Assembly (NCBI GenBank): GCA_947088135.1
Contig: CAMUFJ010000032.1
Span: forward strand, 1-21,185
Direction of reading: 5' to 3'
DNA length: 21,185 nucleotides
From: an uncultured Clostridia bacterium
GTDB taxonomy: Bacteria; Bacillota; Clostridia; Christensenellales; Borkfalkiaceae
Both the position numbers and the translations under genes were made by a program. The notes beneath the pieces were generated by a model that was not told where the DNA came from, did no database searches, and saw only the letters and a program-made list of their open reading frames with translations. Within the stretch, counting starts at the first letter, position 1; every line of letters starts with the position of its first letter. Positions 1 to 7,989 of this stretch are shown here, piece by piece.

Positions 1-6
1 TACTTT

Positions 7-93
7 GCCGGTGTGGTGGAATTGGCAGACGCGCTGGACTCAAAATCCTGTGGTAGTGATACCGTATCGGTTCGACCCCGATCACCGGCACCA
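7..93 (+). tRNA. tRNA-Leu (anticodon CAA)
   Basis: A complete class II tRNA with an encoded CCA end (91-93). The 7-bp acceptor stem pairs gccggtg (7-13) with caccggc (83-89), followed by discriminator A. The D-arm, the long variable arm (gtggtagtgataccg region) and the T-arm loop ttcgacc are all present. The seven-base anticodon loop ctcaaaa gives anticodon CAA, so it reads UUG leucine codons. The anticodon stem ctgga/tcctg contains a U-U mismatch at its second pair (see findings). A terminator follows directly, so this looks like the last gene of its transcript. Confidence 0.96.
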
Positions 94-125
94 AAAAAAG
101 CGACCCCTTGCGGGCCGCTTTTTTA
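93..125 (+). terminator. Intrinsic terminator after tRNA-Leu
   Basis: A-run plus gcg (about 94-102) pairs with cgc plus T-run (116-124), and an inner CCC/GGG pairing extends the stem. The hairpin starts at the CCA end of the tRNA and finishes in a run of six T. The symmetric A and T flanks mean it could also act on the opposite strand. Confidence 0.85.
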
Positions 126-270
126 GTGCGTACAGCAGGATCTTTCGTGTCTGCAATGTTCAAAATAAAAGTCTTTACGGCAAATAATGGGAGCGATTTT
201 TTGTGAAAGGTCACGCATTTTCAGCTCGTTCGGAACGTATGATATAGTAACACAAAAAACGTTACGGCAA

Positions 271-276
271 TATAAT
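271..276 (+). promoter_or_regulatory. Possible -10 box for the small ORF at 318
   Basis: A perfect TATAAT hexamer lies 42 nt upstream of the start codon in the leader between the tRNA terminator and the small gene. No good -35 hexamer is seen at normal spacing; the nearest candidate, gtaaca at 247-252, is poor. A short inverted repeat (gtaac 247-251, gttac 261-265) sits just upstream of the hexamer and could be an operator, though five-base arms also occur by chance. Confidence 0.4.
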
Positions 277-317
277 TGTTTTGTCAGGTAAAAAATATTA
301 TATAGGAGATATTTGTT

Positions 318-587
318 ATGGAAAAGATCACTACGCCCACCGCAACCCCTACGCCTGCGACCGCCCCTGCGACTGCTCCTGCTCCCACGCCGACGGTATC
401 GGCGGAAGAAGAGCTCTGCGGATCGGTGAACATTCTTGACACCGTACACCTGAAAAACCTTGTAGACGATCTTGCAAAGCTTTACGGCACGTCCGTTTGC
501 ACGAAGGTTGCAAGAGATACGAAAGTTGCCGCAGAAAAACGCCTGATCCAAGCGATCCGCGCCAATCTCGACCGATACGAGGGCTAA
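318..587 (+). CDS. Small Pro/Thr/Ala-rich protein of unknown function
   Basis: An 89-residue protein I do not recognise. Residues 4 to about 28 are almost entirely Thr, Pro and Ala in TPT/APA-type runs and should form an extended, disordered segment. The remainder (about 30-89) is predicted helical, with two Cys (about positions 34 and 61) and a Lys/Arg-rich C-terminal helix. There is no signal peptide or membrane segment, so it is probably cytoplasmic. ATG 318 is supported by AGGAGA at 304-309, eight bases upstream. It stands alone, with a tRNA terminator on its left and a strong terminator just after its stop, which favours a real monocistronic gene over a chance reading frame. The low-complexity N-terminus limits any homology argument. 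Confidence 0.7.
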   Translation: MEKITTPTATPTPATAPATAPAPTPTVSAEEELCGSVNILDTVHLKNLVDDLAKLYGTSVCTKVARDTKVAAEKRLIQAIRANLDRYEG

Positions 588-628
588 GAACGCGCAACAC
601 AAGCTCCGTTCGGCGCTTTAAAATGCTC

Positions 629-658
629 AAAAAACGACCCGTGCAGGGTCGTTTTTTT
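629..658. terminator. Bidirectional terminator between the small ORF and ldhA
   Basis: Perfect 12-bp arms (629-640 and 646-657) surround a five-base loop. The outer part of the stem is A6 on one side and T6 on the other, with a GC-rich core, so both strands read as hairpin plus T-run. It lies 41 nt after the stop of the plus-strand small gene and 3 nt after the stop of the minus-strand dehydrogenase, ending both convergent transcripts. Confidence 0.92.
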
Positions 659-660
659 AT

Positions 661-1647
661 TCAGCAGATTTTATTTTCCGCGCTCGGGTTTCCGCTCATG
701 AAACCGATCGCATTTTCTACCGTCGTTTCCGCAATGGCGTTGATCGATTCCTGCGTTAAAAAGCCTTGGTGCGAAGTTACGATCACGTTCGGGAAGGAGA
801 GCAGTCTTGCCGTTATGGAGTGTTCGAGAATGTCGTCCTCCAAATTTTCGAACACGTAACCGTCCTCCTCTTCGTAAACGTCAAGCGCAACGCCGAAAAA
901 CTTTTTGTCGCGGATTCCCTTGATAAGGTCGTCCGTTTTGATGAGCCCGCCGCGCGACGTGTTGACGAGGATCACGCCGTCCTTCATCATGGCGATCGTT
1001 TCTTCGTTGATCAGATGATAGCTGTCGCTCGTCAAGGGACAGTGCAAGCTGACGAGATCGGAGCATTTCAGCAATTCGGGCAAATCCACATATTCGACAC
1101 CCTCTTCCCGTTGCGGGAATTTATCGTATGCAAGAACCTTCATGCCGAACCCCCTGCAAAGTCTTGCCATTGCCAAGCCGATTTTGCCCGCGCCGACGAT
1201 CCCCGCGGTTTTTCCGTAAAAATTGACGCCCGTTAGCCCCGTTAACGAAAAGTTGTTTTCGCGCACCTTGATATAAGCTTTGTGAATTTTGCGGTTGACG
1301 GCAAGCGCCAGCCCCATCGCCATTTCCGCAACGGCTTGCGGGGAATAGTTGGGCACGCGCAAAACGGTGATATTCGCTTGCCTGCACTCCTCGATATCCA
1401 CGTTGTTATATCCCGCACAGCGAAGCAATATCAGTTTCACGCCGTTCTCCTTTAAGCGCGCTACCGAACGCGCGTCTATTTCTATATTGACGAATACGCA
1501 GATCGCGTCGAAACCTTTGGAAAGCTTTGCCGTGTGGTAATCGAATTCGCTTTCCAAAAACACGACTGTCAGGTTTTTGATTTGATTAAAATTTTCTTCG
1601 AACACCGCTTTATCATAGCTTTTTGTTCCGTAGAATAGTATTTTCAT
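661..1647 (-). CDS. ldhA: D-lactate dehydrogenase (NAD-dependent, 2-hydroxyacid dehydrogenase family)
   Basis: This cytoplasmic enzyme reduces pyruvate to D-lactate with NADH, a fermentation step that regenerates NAD+. The 328-residue length matches E. coli LdhA (329), and characteristic stretches such as LRCAGYNNVD, NFSLTGLTG and the YVFENL region are shared. The Rossmann motif GAGKIG is at about 152-157, with Asp175 at the end of the second strand for NAD preference. The catalytic triad of the family is visible: Arg232 in NTSRGG, Glu259 in DVYE and His293 in SHQGF. Two adjacent ATGs exist; the second (1647) is preferred because GAGG then lies seven bases upstream rather than four. It is monocistronic, converging on the terminator at 629-658. 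Another 2-hydroxyacid substrate is possible, but the similarity is closest to fermentative D-LDH. Confidence 0.92.
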   Translation of the reverse strand: MKILFYGTKSYDKAVFEENFNQIKNLTVVFLESEFDYHTAKLSKGFDAICVFVNIEIDARSVARLKENGVKLILLRCAGYNNVDIEECRQANITVLRVPNYSPQAVAEMAMGLALAVNRKIHKAYIKVRENNFSLTGLTGVNFYGKTAGIVGAGKIGLAMARLCRGFGMKVLAYDKFPQREEGVEYVDLPELLKCSDLVSLHCPLTSDSYHLINEETIAMMKDGVILVNTSRGGLIKTDDLIKGIRDKKFFGVALDVYEEEDGYVFENLEDDILEHSITARLLSFPNVIVTSHQGFLTQESINAIAETTVENAIGFMSGNPSAENKIC

Positions 1648-1723
1648 CATACCGCCTCTTTCTTATTATTTTCGATTCGGAGCAGGAATATAACCCGACG
1701 GGCGAAATAACCTCCGCCTAAGA

Positions 1724-1754
1724 GATTGCCTTTCCCCTCCCGTTATGGTATAAT
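1724..1754 (+). promoter_or_regulatory. Promoter of the ydeI-like/transglutaminase-like unit
   Basis: An extended -10 box TGGTATAAT occupies 1746-1754 (TATAAT 1749-1754). TTGCCT at 1724-1729 could serve as -35 with a long 19-bp spacer. Extended -10 promoters tolerate a weak -35. The start codon is 33 nt downstream. Confidence 0.65.
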
Positions 1755-1786
1755 AGCCGTGGAATCAAACGGGAGCGTGCAAAACC

Positions 1787-2347
1787 GTGAGTGAAATTTT
1801 AACGTTTTCCAATCGTGAAACGTTTCGGGAATGGCTTTCTACCCACTGCCTGTCAAGCAAAGGTGTGTGGCTTGTGTTCGGCAAAAACGGCGGAGCGAAA
1901 ACAATCAAGGCGGACGAGGCATTGGAAGAAGCTCTGTGTTTCGGTTGGATAGACGGTCAAATGCGGAGTATGGACGACACAACGTATCAGAAATACTTTT
2001 CCGCACGCACCCCGAAAAGCAAGTGGTCAGAGAAAAACAAAACGCTCGCAAAGAGCCTTGAAGAACGCGGGCTCATGACCGACTACGGCAGAAAAAAGAT
2101 AGAAGAAGCGCAAAAAAACGGTCAATGGGACGCGCCCGATTTGATGAAGCTCGGGGAGGAACATATCGCAGTTCTTTCCGCACTCCTCAAAGACCGCGAG
2201 CCTGCCTATACGAATTTTCTGGCAATGCCTCTATCGGTAAAGAAAACGTATACGCGGGCGTATTTCGACGCTAAGACGGATTCGGGGCAACAAAAACGGC
2301 TCGCATGGATCGCAGACAGACTCGACAAAAATTTAAAACCGATGTGA
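1787..2347 (+). CDS. YdeI/OmpD-associated family protein
   Basis: A 186-residue cytoplasmic protein of the YdeI/OmpD-associated (COG4430) family. The marks are the N-terminal EILTFSNRETFREWL segment, the SKGVWLVFGK strand, the EALCFGWIDGQ motif at about 46-56 and the FSARTPKSKWSEKN motif at about 69-82. Family members are short proteins; some relatives are annotated as bacteriocin-protection proteins, but the biochemical role is unsettled. The start is a GTG with gggag about 11 bases upstream, a somewhat long spacing. The next gene begins 17 nt after its stop, so the two are probably co-transcribed from the promoter at 1724-1754. No signal peptide or membrane helix is seen. Family membership is solid; function is not inferable from sequence. 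Confidence 0.85.
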   Translation: MSEILTFSNRETFREWLSTHCLSSKGVWLVFGKNGGAKTIKADEALEEALCFGWIDGQMRSMDDTTYQKYFSARTPKSKWSEKNKTLAKSLEERGLMTDYGRKKIEEAQKNGQWDAPDLMKLGEEHIAVLSALLKDREPAYTNFLAMPLSVKKTYTRAYFDAKTDSGQQKRLAWIADRLDKNLKPM

Positions 2348-2364
2348 ACGAGGAGAAAAACACT

Positions 2365-3225
2365 ATGGGGAGCACGGAAACGATGGGGGCATGGCAAGAA
2401 CAGCTGTCGGTTTATAAAGGGATTTTATTCCACAACCGCAATTTTGAAAGCGACTGCACCGCCGAATTCACCTATGATTTTTCTTGCAAGGAATACGAAA
2501 CTCTGCGGGAAAAGTACGACCTTGCGGGCATTGCGGGCAAGGGAAGCGAATTTGAAAGAGCCGCCCGCCTGACTGCGCATTTTGCGCCCGCACTCGTACA
2601 TAAAGGCGAATACGCCAACGAGATCCCCTGCAACGCGCTCGCCCTTTTGGAACACAGCTTTCAACAGTCCGAGCACGGGATCAACTGTCTGAATAAATCG
2701 AAAATTTTACAAGAATGCTGCCTTGCGCTCGGCATCTACGCGAAGCGGATTTGCATCATGCCCTATTCTCCCTACGACGATGACAATCACGTGGTCAACG
2801 AGATTTACGACACCGCGCTCAAAAAATGGGTGATGCTGGACGTTACGGCAAACGGATATTTTTCCGATGAAAACGGCTCTCTCCTTTCTCTTTTGGAAAT
2901 GCGGGAACGTTTCGCCCTCGACCGCGTTTGCAATTTTACAAAGCTAAGCGACAAAATTGCCGAATATTTCGACACTCGCGAGGAGGAGCGCCTTTACTAT
3001 GCAAAATACTTTGCAAAGAATTTATTCTATTTAATTGCCGAACAGCACAACTGCTTCGGCGAAAAAAACGCCTACTTGTACTTTCTCCCCAAAGGATTTC
3101 ACGACGAAGCGGGAAGAGAAATGAACCGCCTGTTTCGGCAGAACCAAACGAATCGATACGTTGATAAGGATCTCCGAAGAAGTCATGCCTGCGATATTCA
3201 GTGTCTGACGAAATCTCCCAAATAA
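2365..3225 (+). CDS. Transglutaminase-like superfamily protein
   Basis: A 286-residue protein with a papain-like transglutaminase core. The candidate triad is Cys108 in NCLNKSKIL, followed by the ALGIYAKR helix-strand typical of the fold; His142 in the NHVVNEIYD strand; and Asp159 in WVMLDVTANGYF. The order and spacing fit bacterial transglutaminase-like proteases and peptidases; whether this one hydrolyses or crosslinks is unknown. It has no signal peptide, so it probably acts in the cytoplasm. The reading frame is open further upstream (to 2305), but that part overlaps the previous gene; ATG 2365 has AGGAG (2351-2355) nine bases before it and is the better start. The C-terminal 100 residues are charged and unassigned. 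A strong terminator follows the stop. Confidence 0.85.
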   Translation: MGSTETMGAWQEQLSVYKGILFHNRNFESDCTAEFTYDFSCKEYETLREKYDLAGIAGKGSEFERAARLTAHFAPALVHKGEYANEIPCNALALLEHSFQQSEHGINCLNKSKILQECCLALGIYAKRICIMPYSPYDDDNHVVNEIYDTALKKWVMLDVTANGYFSDENGSLLSLLEMRERFALDRVCNFTKLSDKIAEYFDTREEERLYYAKYFAKNLFYLIAEQHNCFGEKNAYLYFLPKGFHDEAGREMNRLFRQNQTNRYVDKDLRRSHACDIQCLTKSPK

Positions 3226-3264
3226 AAACAAACCCCCCCCCTGCTCGGCAGGGGGGTTCGTTTT
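3226..3264. terminator. Bidirectional terminator between the transglutaminase-like gene and sigG
   Basis: A very GC-rich hairpin: a C-run plus tgc pairs with gca plus a G-run around the loop tcg (about 3233-3256). It is followed by ttcgtttt on the plus strand and by tttgtttttattt on the minus strand. It lies in the 37-nt gap between convergent genes and slightly overlaps the sigG stop codon. The C-run (10 C) is longer than the G-run (6 G), so slippage in length is possible. Confidence 0.88.
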
Positions 3265-4033
3265 AAGAAATATTCGCTTTGATTTGCTTTAACGCCGTCT
3301 TTTCAAGGCGGGAAACTTGTGCTTGGGAGATGCCCACCTCCGCCGAAATTTCCGTCTGCGTCTTACCCTCGTAATAGCGTAGAGTGAGAATTTTGCGCTC
3401 CCGCTCGGTGAGCCGTGCGATCGCTTCCCGAAGCGCGACCCGTTCCGTCCAAATTTCGTCGCTCTGCGTTTCGTCGCAAAGCTGATCCATAAGTTGAAGG
3501 GTGTCCCCCGTTTTGTTATATACGGGATCGTACAGCGACACGGGATCGGAGATCGCGTCAAGCGCATAGACGACTTCGCGCTCGGCAACCTGCATTTCTT
3601 TGGCAATGCGTTCGATGCTCGCCTCCTCGTCGCGCTCCTCCAAACCCTCCCGCACCTTTAAAATGCGGTACGCGGTGTCGCGGATAGAGCGGGAAACACG
3701 CAAGCTGTTCCCGTCCCGCAAAAACCGTTTGATCTCTCCCAAAATCATGGGCACGGCGTACGTCGAAAACTTTACGTTAAAATCCAAATTAAAGTTGTCG
3801 ATCGCCTTAATGAGCCCCACGCACCCCGCTTGAAAGACGTCGTCCGCATTCGCATTCTTCGCCCAAAAGCGTTTCACAAGGGAAAGCACCAACCGCATAT
3901 TGCCCACGATAAACGTTTCCCGCGCCAAATCGTCGCCCGCTTTCAGGCGTCTCATCAGTTCGTCGTTCTCTTTTGCGGAAAGCTTGGGCAAGCCCGAAGT
4001 GTCCACTCCGCAAATGACTACCTTTTGCAGCAT
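3263..4033 (-). CDS. sigG: RNA polymerase sporulation sigma factor SigG
   Basis: The forespore-specific sigma-70 family factor that directs late forespore genes after engulfment. The 256-residue length fits SigG (260 in B. subtilis). The N-terminal VVICGVDTSGLP signature is characteristic of SigG. Region 2 is recognisable in NMRLVLSLVKRF, DDVFQAGCVGLIKAIDNF and VKFSTYAVPMILGEIKRFLRD; region 3 starts at RVSRSIRDTAY; region 4 with its helix-turn-helix is at the C-terminus (LTERERKIL, TQTEISAEVGISQAQVSRLEK). A GTG at 4039 is also in frame, but GGAGG (4043-4047) is only three bases from it and nine from ATG 4033, so ATG 4033 is chosen. No sigE or spoIIG gene is adjacent, unlike the B. subtilis arrangement. 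It shows the host has a sporulation programme. Confidence 0.94.
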   Translation of the reverse strand: MLQKVVICGVDTSGLPKLSAKENDELMRRLKAGDDLARETFIVGNMRLVLSLVKRFWAKNANADDVFQAGCVGLIKAIDNFNLDFNVKFSTYAVPMILGEIKRFLRDGNSLRVSRSIRDTAYRILKVREGLEERDEEASIERIAKEMQVAEREVVYALDAISDPVSLYDPVYNKTGDTLQLMDQLCDETQSDEIWTERVALREAIARLTERERKILTLRYYEGKTQTEISAEVGISQAQVSRLEKTALKQIKANIS

Positions 4034-4189
4034 ATTCACTCACCTCCTCGATGCAAATATGTACCGCAGCGTACCCCCGGGATAATCAGTTTTGGCATTC
4101 GAAGAAGCTTTTATGCAATTTTATTATCACAACTTTATAAACGTTTTTCCCGACAAATCAATTCGTGCCGTCCTTAATGAACGAATTAT

Positions 4190-4226
4190 TTTAAAACTGA
4201 AAATGAGTCCGGTACAATACCGAACT
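4190..4226 (-). terminator. Terminator of the MoxR/VWA operon
   Basis: Read on the minus strand, a hairpin with arms gagttcggta and taccggactc around loop ttg (4205-4227) is followed by attttcagtttt. It lies 20 nt beyond the stop of the last operon gene. The remaining gap up to the sigG start (about 4034-4190) is AT-rich and holds sigG upstream sequence on the minus strand; I see no further gene there. Confidence 0.75.
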
Positions 4227-4246
4227 CACTCTCAATTATAAAATTT

Positions 4247-6532
4247 TCACTCCGATTCGCGGACGAGGGGATACCGCAGCATTCGCTGATCGATCAGAAT
4301 AAGCTGATTTTCCTCGTTTACGGAAAGTTCAAGCCAAATTTTATCGGTCCCCTTGTGATCCACGAAGATTTCCAGCTGCTCTACGTAAAAGGAAAGCGTT
4401 TCCGTGACCGCCTCGTCGGGAATAGGCGTTCCGTCCGGCTCGGTGGGCGTTCTCGTCACGGAAATCGTCCCTTTTACTGTTGCCCCCTCGTCGGCGCGGT
4501 TGAACGTGAGCCTGTAAACGTTGCCCGCGGCGTCCTCCGCCGTATAAGTCCCGCTCAGCAATGCGGAATAATCGGGCGCGTCGCTTACCGTAAACGTGAA
4601 CGTACAGCTCTGCGAGGGAGAAGCCGTAGAAGTGATTCGGATCTCGTACACACCCGTAACGGATGCGGAGAATTTAAAGCAATCGATGCCGTCGATCTTC
4701 GCGCGCTCCAAAATCGATGCAGACGCATTCCCCGAAATAAGCTCCGCCTTTTGGTCGGCGTTGGCAAACGCCTCTACCGCGCCGTAGAAATACACCGCAC
4801 CGCCGAGCGCGATCGTTTTGGTTTCGCCCTGATAAAAACTTCCGCTTGCATCGTTGAGAATGTACGCAGTGATTTCGGCGGGAGCGACCCCCGTTACGTT
4901 GATCGTCAAGCGTTTCGTGACGTTTTTCGTTTGAAAAATGAGCGTCCAGCTTCCGCCGTGCCTTACGGTAAGCTGAATTGCAGAGCCCGAACGAAACACC
5001 GTGAAGTGCTCGTTGTTCTGCATCGAAGCGGAGCCGTTGCGGTTGCCCTCGTAATCGAAGGTAAGATCGTCCTGCGTGAACAACGCCGTTACGGGCAGAA
5101 TGTTCTCGATCCCGATCACGTACGTGCCCGTAGCGACGTCGCATTCGAGCGTCGCGCCGTCCTCCAAAACCTGTCCTTCGTACGTCAAATCGAAAGAGCT
5201 GATATCGAACAAATTGCGGGGGAACTCGTTTTCTGCCGTCCTCTCTCCCGTCGTCTGCGACATCGTAACAATCACATAATGGGAGGGGCGTTCGCTTTGG
5301 GGCGTCGTGATCCCCGTGACGGGATCGGTTATGAACGTTCTCTCGTCTAACTCCTCTTTCCACGCGCTGTTGTCCTCATAATAGTCCTGCCTGAACTCCG
5401 CGGTCGCAATGGTAAAATCCTCGCTCAGCGTGAAAGAAACGACCGTTTCATAATAGTCGTAATTGTTCGAACGGCGTTCGAGCCCCGAGAAGGAGAAGGA
5501 ATACTCTCCCGTCGCTTCATTTACCGTTTCGACCAAATCTTGATTCGTGCATTGCTTGGCGTGCTTGTAAAGTTGGACGAGTGTATCCTCAATGCCAAAT
5601 ACGGTATCCTTATAATACCACAAATAATAAGGAGAACCGTTCATCATATCGGGATGATGCAAATCGTTGGTAACGATTTTATCTCCCTCCTGACGAATGA
5701 TAAAGATGCCGTCTTCATCCATACTGCAATGGTAAGTGTTTACGGGCTCGATGCGCACGTCGGAAAAGCGGGTATAGTTGTTGCCGTACTCGTACTGATA
5801 ATGGAAGGATTCGTGCAAACCGTTCGTCGCGATTTCCTCTCTGATAACCGTATCGCCCGAAAGCACTTTGCCTTTATTCAAGCTCCCCACGGTGATTGCG
5901 CTCCCGACGGTAGAAACGTCGATCTTGTCCGCCGTCAGCTCGAAAGACGCCTTCACGTTCCCCTGCGACACCGTTACGGTATATTTGCCGAGCGCGGGCA
6001 GTATATCTTCGACGACCGTGCCGTCCTCCCCCTTGATTTCCACGGTAAGATCTTTCAGGCTTGTCGTTTTCACGGGGTCGCCGTGCAAATTTTCATAGGT
6101 GAGATAAAGCACCAAGCCGTCGAGCGATACGGATTCGCCCAAATTATAATTCTTTTTGACGGCGGAGTGATCCAGATCGATTTTACTCAAAACCCGCTCG
6201 ATCCCGTTCACGTACACGGTGTATATTTCTCTTTTTTCGCCGTAGCTCACGGTGATCTGATAATTCCCCGCCACGTTCATATCCATACCGCTCTCCTGCC
6301 GTACGGATACCTCGGCGGTAACGTCTTTTTTCGTTCCGTCGTCATATACGGCGATCACGGTAAAATCCTCGCCCGTTTCGAACTCGTCGCCCTGCATAAA
6401 ATCGATGCGCGCGTTTTCGATCCGCAGTGCGGTGATCTGCGGGTTCGATTTGCAGGCGACAACCCCCACCGTTAAGCATATGAGCGACAGCAAAAGTACA
6501 ACCGCTATCGCATACCGTTTGATTTTCTTCAT
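4247..6532 (-). CDS. Lipoprotein with N-terminal bacterial Ig-like domains
   Basis: A 761-residue exported protein. A lysine-rich start and hydrophobic stretch (about 8-26) end in the lipobox VVAC, giving lipid-anchored Cys27. Residues about 32-112 match a bacterial Ig-like (Big_3 type) domain: an acidic F-x-x-G-E-D-F strand, VIAVYDDGTKKDVT and GNYQITVSYG. A second similar domain follows at about 115-205 (YNLGESVSLDGLVLYLTY, LGKYTVTVS). The middle (about 215-450) is Tyr/Asp-rich and unassigned. The C-terminal 300 residues are beta-rich with further Ig-like sandwiches. It has no LPXTG or SLH motif, so anchoring is by lipid only. GAGGTG six bases before ATG 6532 supports the start. It is the last gene of the operon, 26 nt after the preceding lipoprotein. 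A role as an adhesive or structural surface protein, or as client of the MoxR/VWA machinery, is inference. Confidence 0.88.
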   Translation of the reverse strand: MKKIKRYAIAVVLLLSLICLTVGVVACKSNPQITALRIENARIDFMQGDEFETGEDFTVIAVYDDGTKKDVTAEVSVRQESGMDMNVAGNYQITVSYGEKREIYTVYVNGIERVLSKIDLDHSAVKKNYNLGESVSLDGLVLYLTYENLHGDPVKTTSLKDLTVEIKGEDGTVVEDILPALGKYTVTVSQGNVKASFELTADKIDVSTVGSAITVGSLNKGKVLSGDTVIREEIATNGLHESFHYQYEYGNNYTRFSDVRIEPVNTYHCSMDEDGIFIIRQEGDKIVTNDLHHPDMMNGSPYYLWYYKDTVFGIEDTLVQLYKHAKQCTNQDLVETVNEATGEYSFSFSGLERRSNNYDYYETVVSFTLSEDFTIATAEFRQDYYEDNSAWKEELDERTFITDPVTGITTPQSERPSHYVIVTMSQTTGERTAENEFPRNLFDISSFDLTYEGQVLEDGATLECDVATGTYVIGIENILPVTALFTQDDLTFDYEGNRNGSASMQNNEHFTVFRSGSAIQLTVRHGGSWTLIFQTKNVTKRLTINVTGVAPAEITAYILNDASGSFYQGETKTIALGGAVYFYGAVEAFANADQKAELISGNASASILERAKIDGIDCFKFSASVTGVYEIRITSTASPSQSCTFTFTVSDAPDYSALLSGTYTAEDAAGNVYRLTFNRADEGATVKGTISVTRTPTEPDGTPIPDEAVTETLSFYVEQLEIFVDHKGTDKIWLELSVNEENQLILIDQRMLRYPLVRESE

Positions 6533-6558
6533 TCTATCACCTCAAACAAAGCAATTTT

Positions 6559-7989
6559 TTATTCGTAGATCCCGCAGGCGAACAGCCAAAGCGAATCCTG
6601 ATTGGCGGTATATCCGTTAAACTCGGGCGTGCCGACAACGGGGCTCACGCCGTCGGTATAAAGCGAATGGTTCTCCGCAAATTTTTGCAAGAATACGATA
6701 AGCTCGTCCGTCACGTAGCAAACGCCGTCGCTGTTGCACACCCTGTAATAATCGTTGCGGATAAAGCTCGTATAGTCGAACGTGGCAAATTTTTGCTCTT
6801 CCTCGATCCAAGTATTATAGAGCATGAGATAGTTCGAGCCGTTAGGGCCCACGCTGTTTGCCCGATACAGCGACGGCACTACGCCGTACGCCTCTATCGG
6901 CTTGGTAATGGCGCAAAGGAGCATGGGGCCGTAGCCCTTTCCGTAGCCGAGCGGGTTATCGCCGTACAACTCTGCGTCGTACACGTGATATCTGCCCGTA
7001 TTGGGGCTCTTTTTGAATCTGTTCGCGTTGAACACCTTCGTGCCCAAATCGGCGGCGACGAAAGTCTGCCCTTCCTTGGGCTCGGGCGTTTTTCCCCTCG
7101 CTTCCTTTGCCGACTGCGGGCGAACGTCGTTATAATCGCTCGTATAATTTCCGATCCAAGTAATGGCGAAATCCACGTAAAGGGGATAGGTTTGCGATTT
7201 ACTCTCCCCGCCCACGGCGAAAGTGAACGAATTGCCTACCTCGGACTGGGAAACCGCAACCTCCCAGCGGAAGTTTTTAGTAAAACCGCCCTCCAAACTT
7301 GCTCCCCCGCCGTCCAACTTGCGGACGAACCACTTAAAACTCGAAGAGCCCCCGTATATTTCGATATACGGATTGATTTGGTCCTCGTAAACGCCGACCC
7401 ACGATTCGAAAGCATACACGCCCGCGCCTTCGGGCTGAAATTCGTAATAAAGCGACTGATTTTCCCGAGCAATATGCGCGCGGTAAGTCCCCTCCCGCCT
7501 CGTTTGATAGCATCCGAGATTGACGTACATACTGCTTCCGTTGCCCACCGACGGCGTGAGCACCGAGGTAAGCAGAACGGAAATCTGCCTTTCGTCGGAT
7601 GTCGCCTTATAACCGTTGGGATCGTACGTAAAAGTATCGGGCAGTCCTACGAGATACACGTTGAAATCACCGTCCAGCTCGCCCGCGTCCGCCTTGCCGT
7701 TTTCATCGAGAAGGCTCCGCGCAACGTTGTTGTCGTTCTGCCAAACGACGGTGATCTCGTAATCGGCGGGCGCAAAGGGCTTATTGTCGTAAAACACCGT
7801 TACCGTGTAATGGGTAGAGGTCACGGGAGGATTCGGGTTTTCGCCCCCGTTCGGGTCGTCGGGGTTGCCGTTGTCGATCGTCGGTTTGTCCGCGCCCTTT
7901 TCGTAATAAGTCCCTAAACTGCATCCCGAAAGGCAAAGCACGAAACTCAGCATGATTGCCGTCAATGCCGAAACAAATTTATTTCTCAT
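6559..7989 (-). CDS. Secreted lipoprotein of unknown function
   Basis: A 476-residue lipoprotein: a short basic start, a hydrophobic core, then lipobox LSGC with Cys23. A Gly/Asn/Pro/Asp-rich linker (about 35-57) follows. Residues about 60-160 form a beta-rich domain (YTVTVFYDNKPFAPADYEITV). The segment at about 165-290 resembles the jelly-roll seen in pre-peptidase-type accessory domains (HIARENQSLYYEFQPEGAGVYAFES). The C-terminal part (about 330-476) is rich in aromatic residues, contains a few Cys (CNSDGVC, FACG) and is not recognised. GGAGG seven bases before ATG 7989 sets the start. The gene overlaps the end of the upstream VWA gene by 11 nt, which implies translational coupling and a linked role at the membrane. 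No enzyme motif is seen. Confidence 0.85.
   Translation of the reverse strand: MRNKFVSALTAIMLSFVLCLSGCSLGTYYEKGADKPTIDNGNPDDPNGGENPNPPVTSTHYTVTVFYDNKPFAPADYEITVVWQNDNNVARSLLDENGKADAGELDGDFNVYLVGLPDTFTYDPNGYKATSDERQISVLLTSVLTPSVGNGSSMYVNLGCYQTRREGTYRAHIARENQSLYYEFQPEGAGVYAFESWVGVYEDQINPYIEIYGGSSSFKWFVRKLDGGGASLEGGFTKNFRWEVAVSQSEVGNSFTFAVGGESKSQTYPLYVDFAITWIGNYTSDYNDVRPQSAKEARGKTPEPKEGQTFVAADLGTKVFNANRFKKSPNTGRYHVYDAELYGDNPLGYGKGYGPMLLCAITKPIEAYGVVPSLYRANSVGPNGSNYLMLYNTWIEEEQKFATFDYTSFIRNDYYRVCNSDGVCYVTDELIVFLQKFAENHSLYTDGVSPVVGTPEFNGYTANQDSLWLFACGIYE

Noticed and set aside
4040..4180. A forespore-type promoter upstream of sigG
   Set aside because: Fragments such as gataat and gcata occur on the minus strand, but no pair matches the SigF/SigG consensus at proper spacing, so I did not call one.
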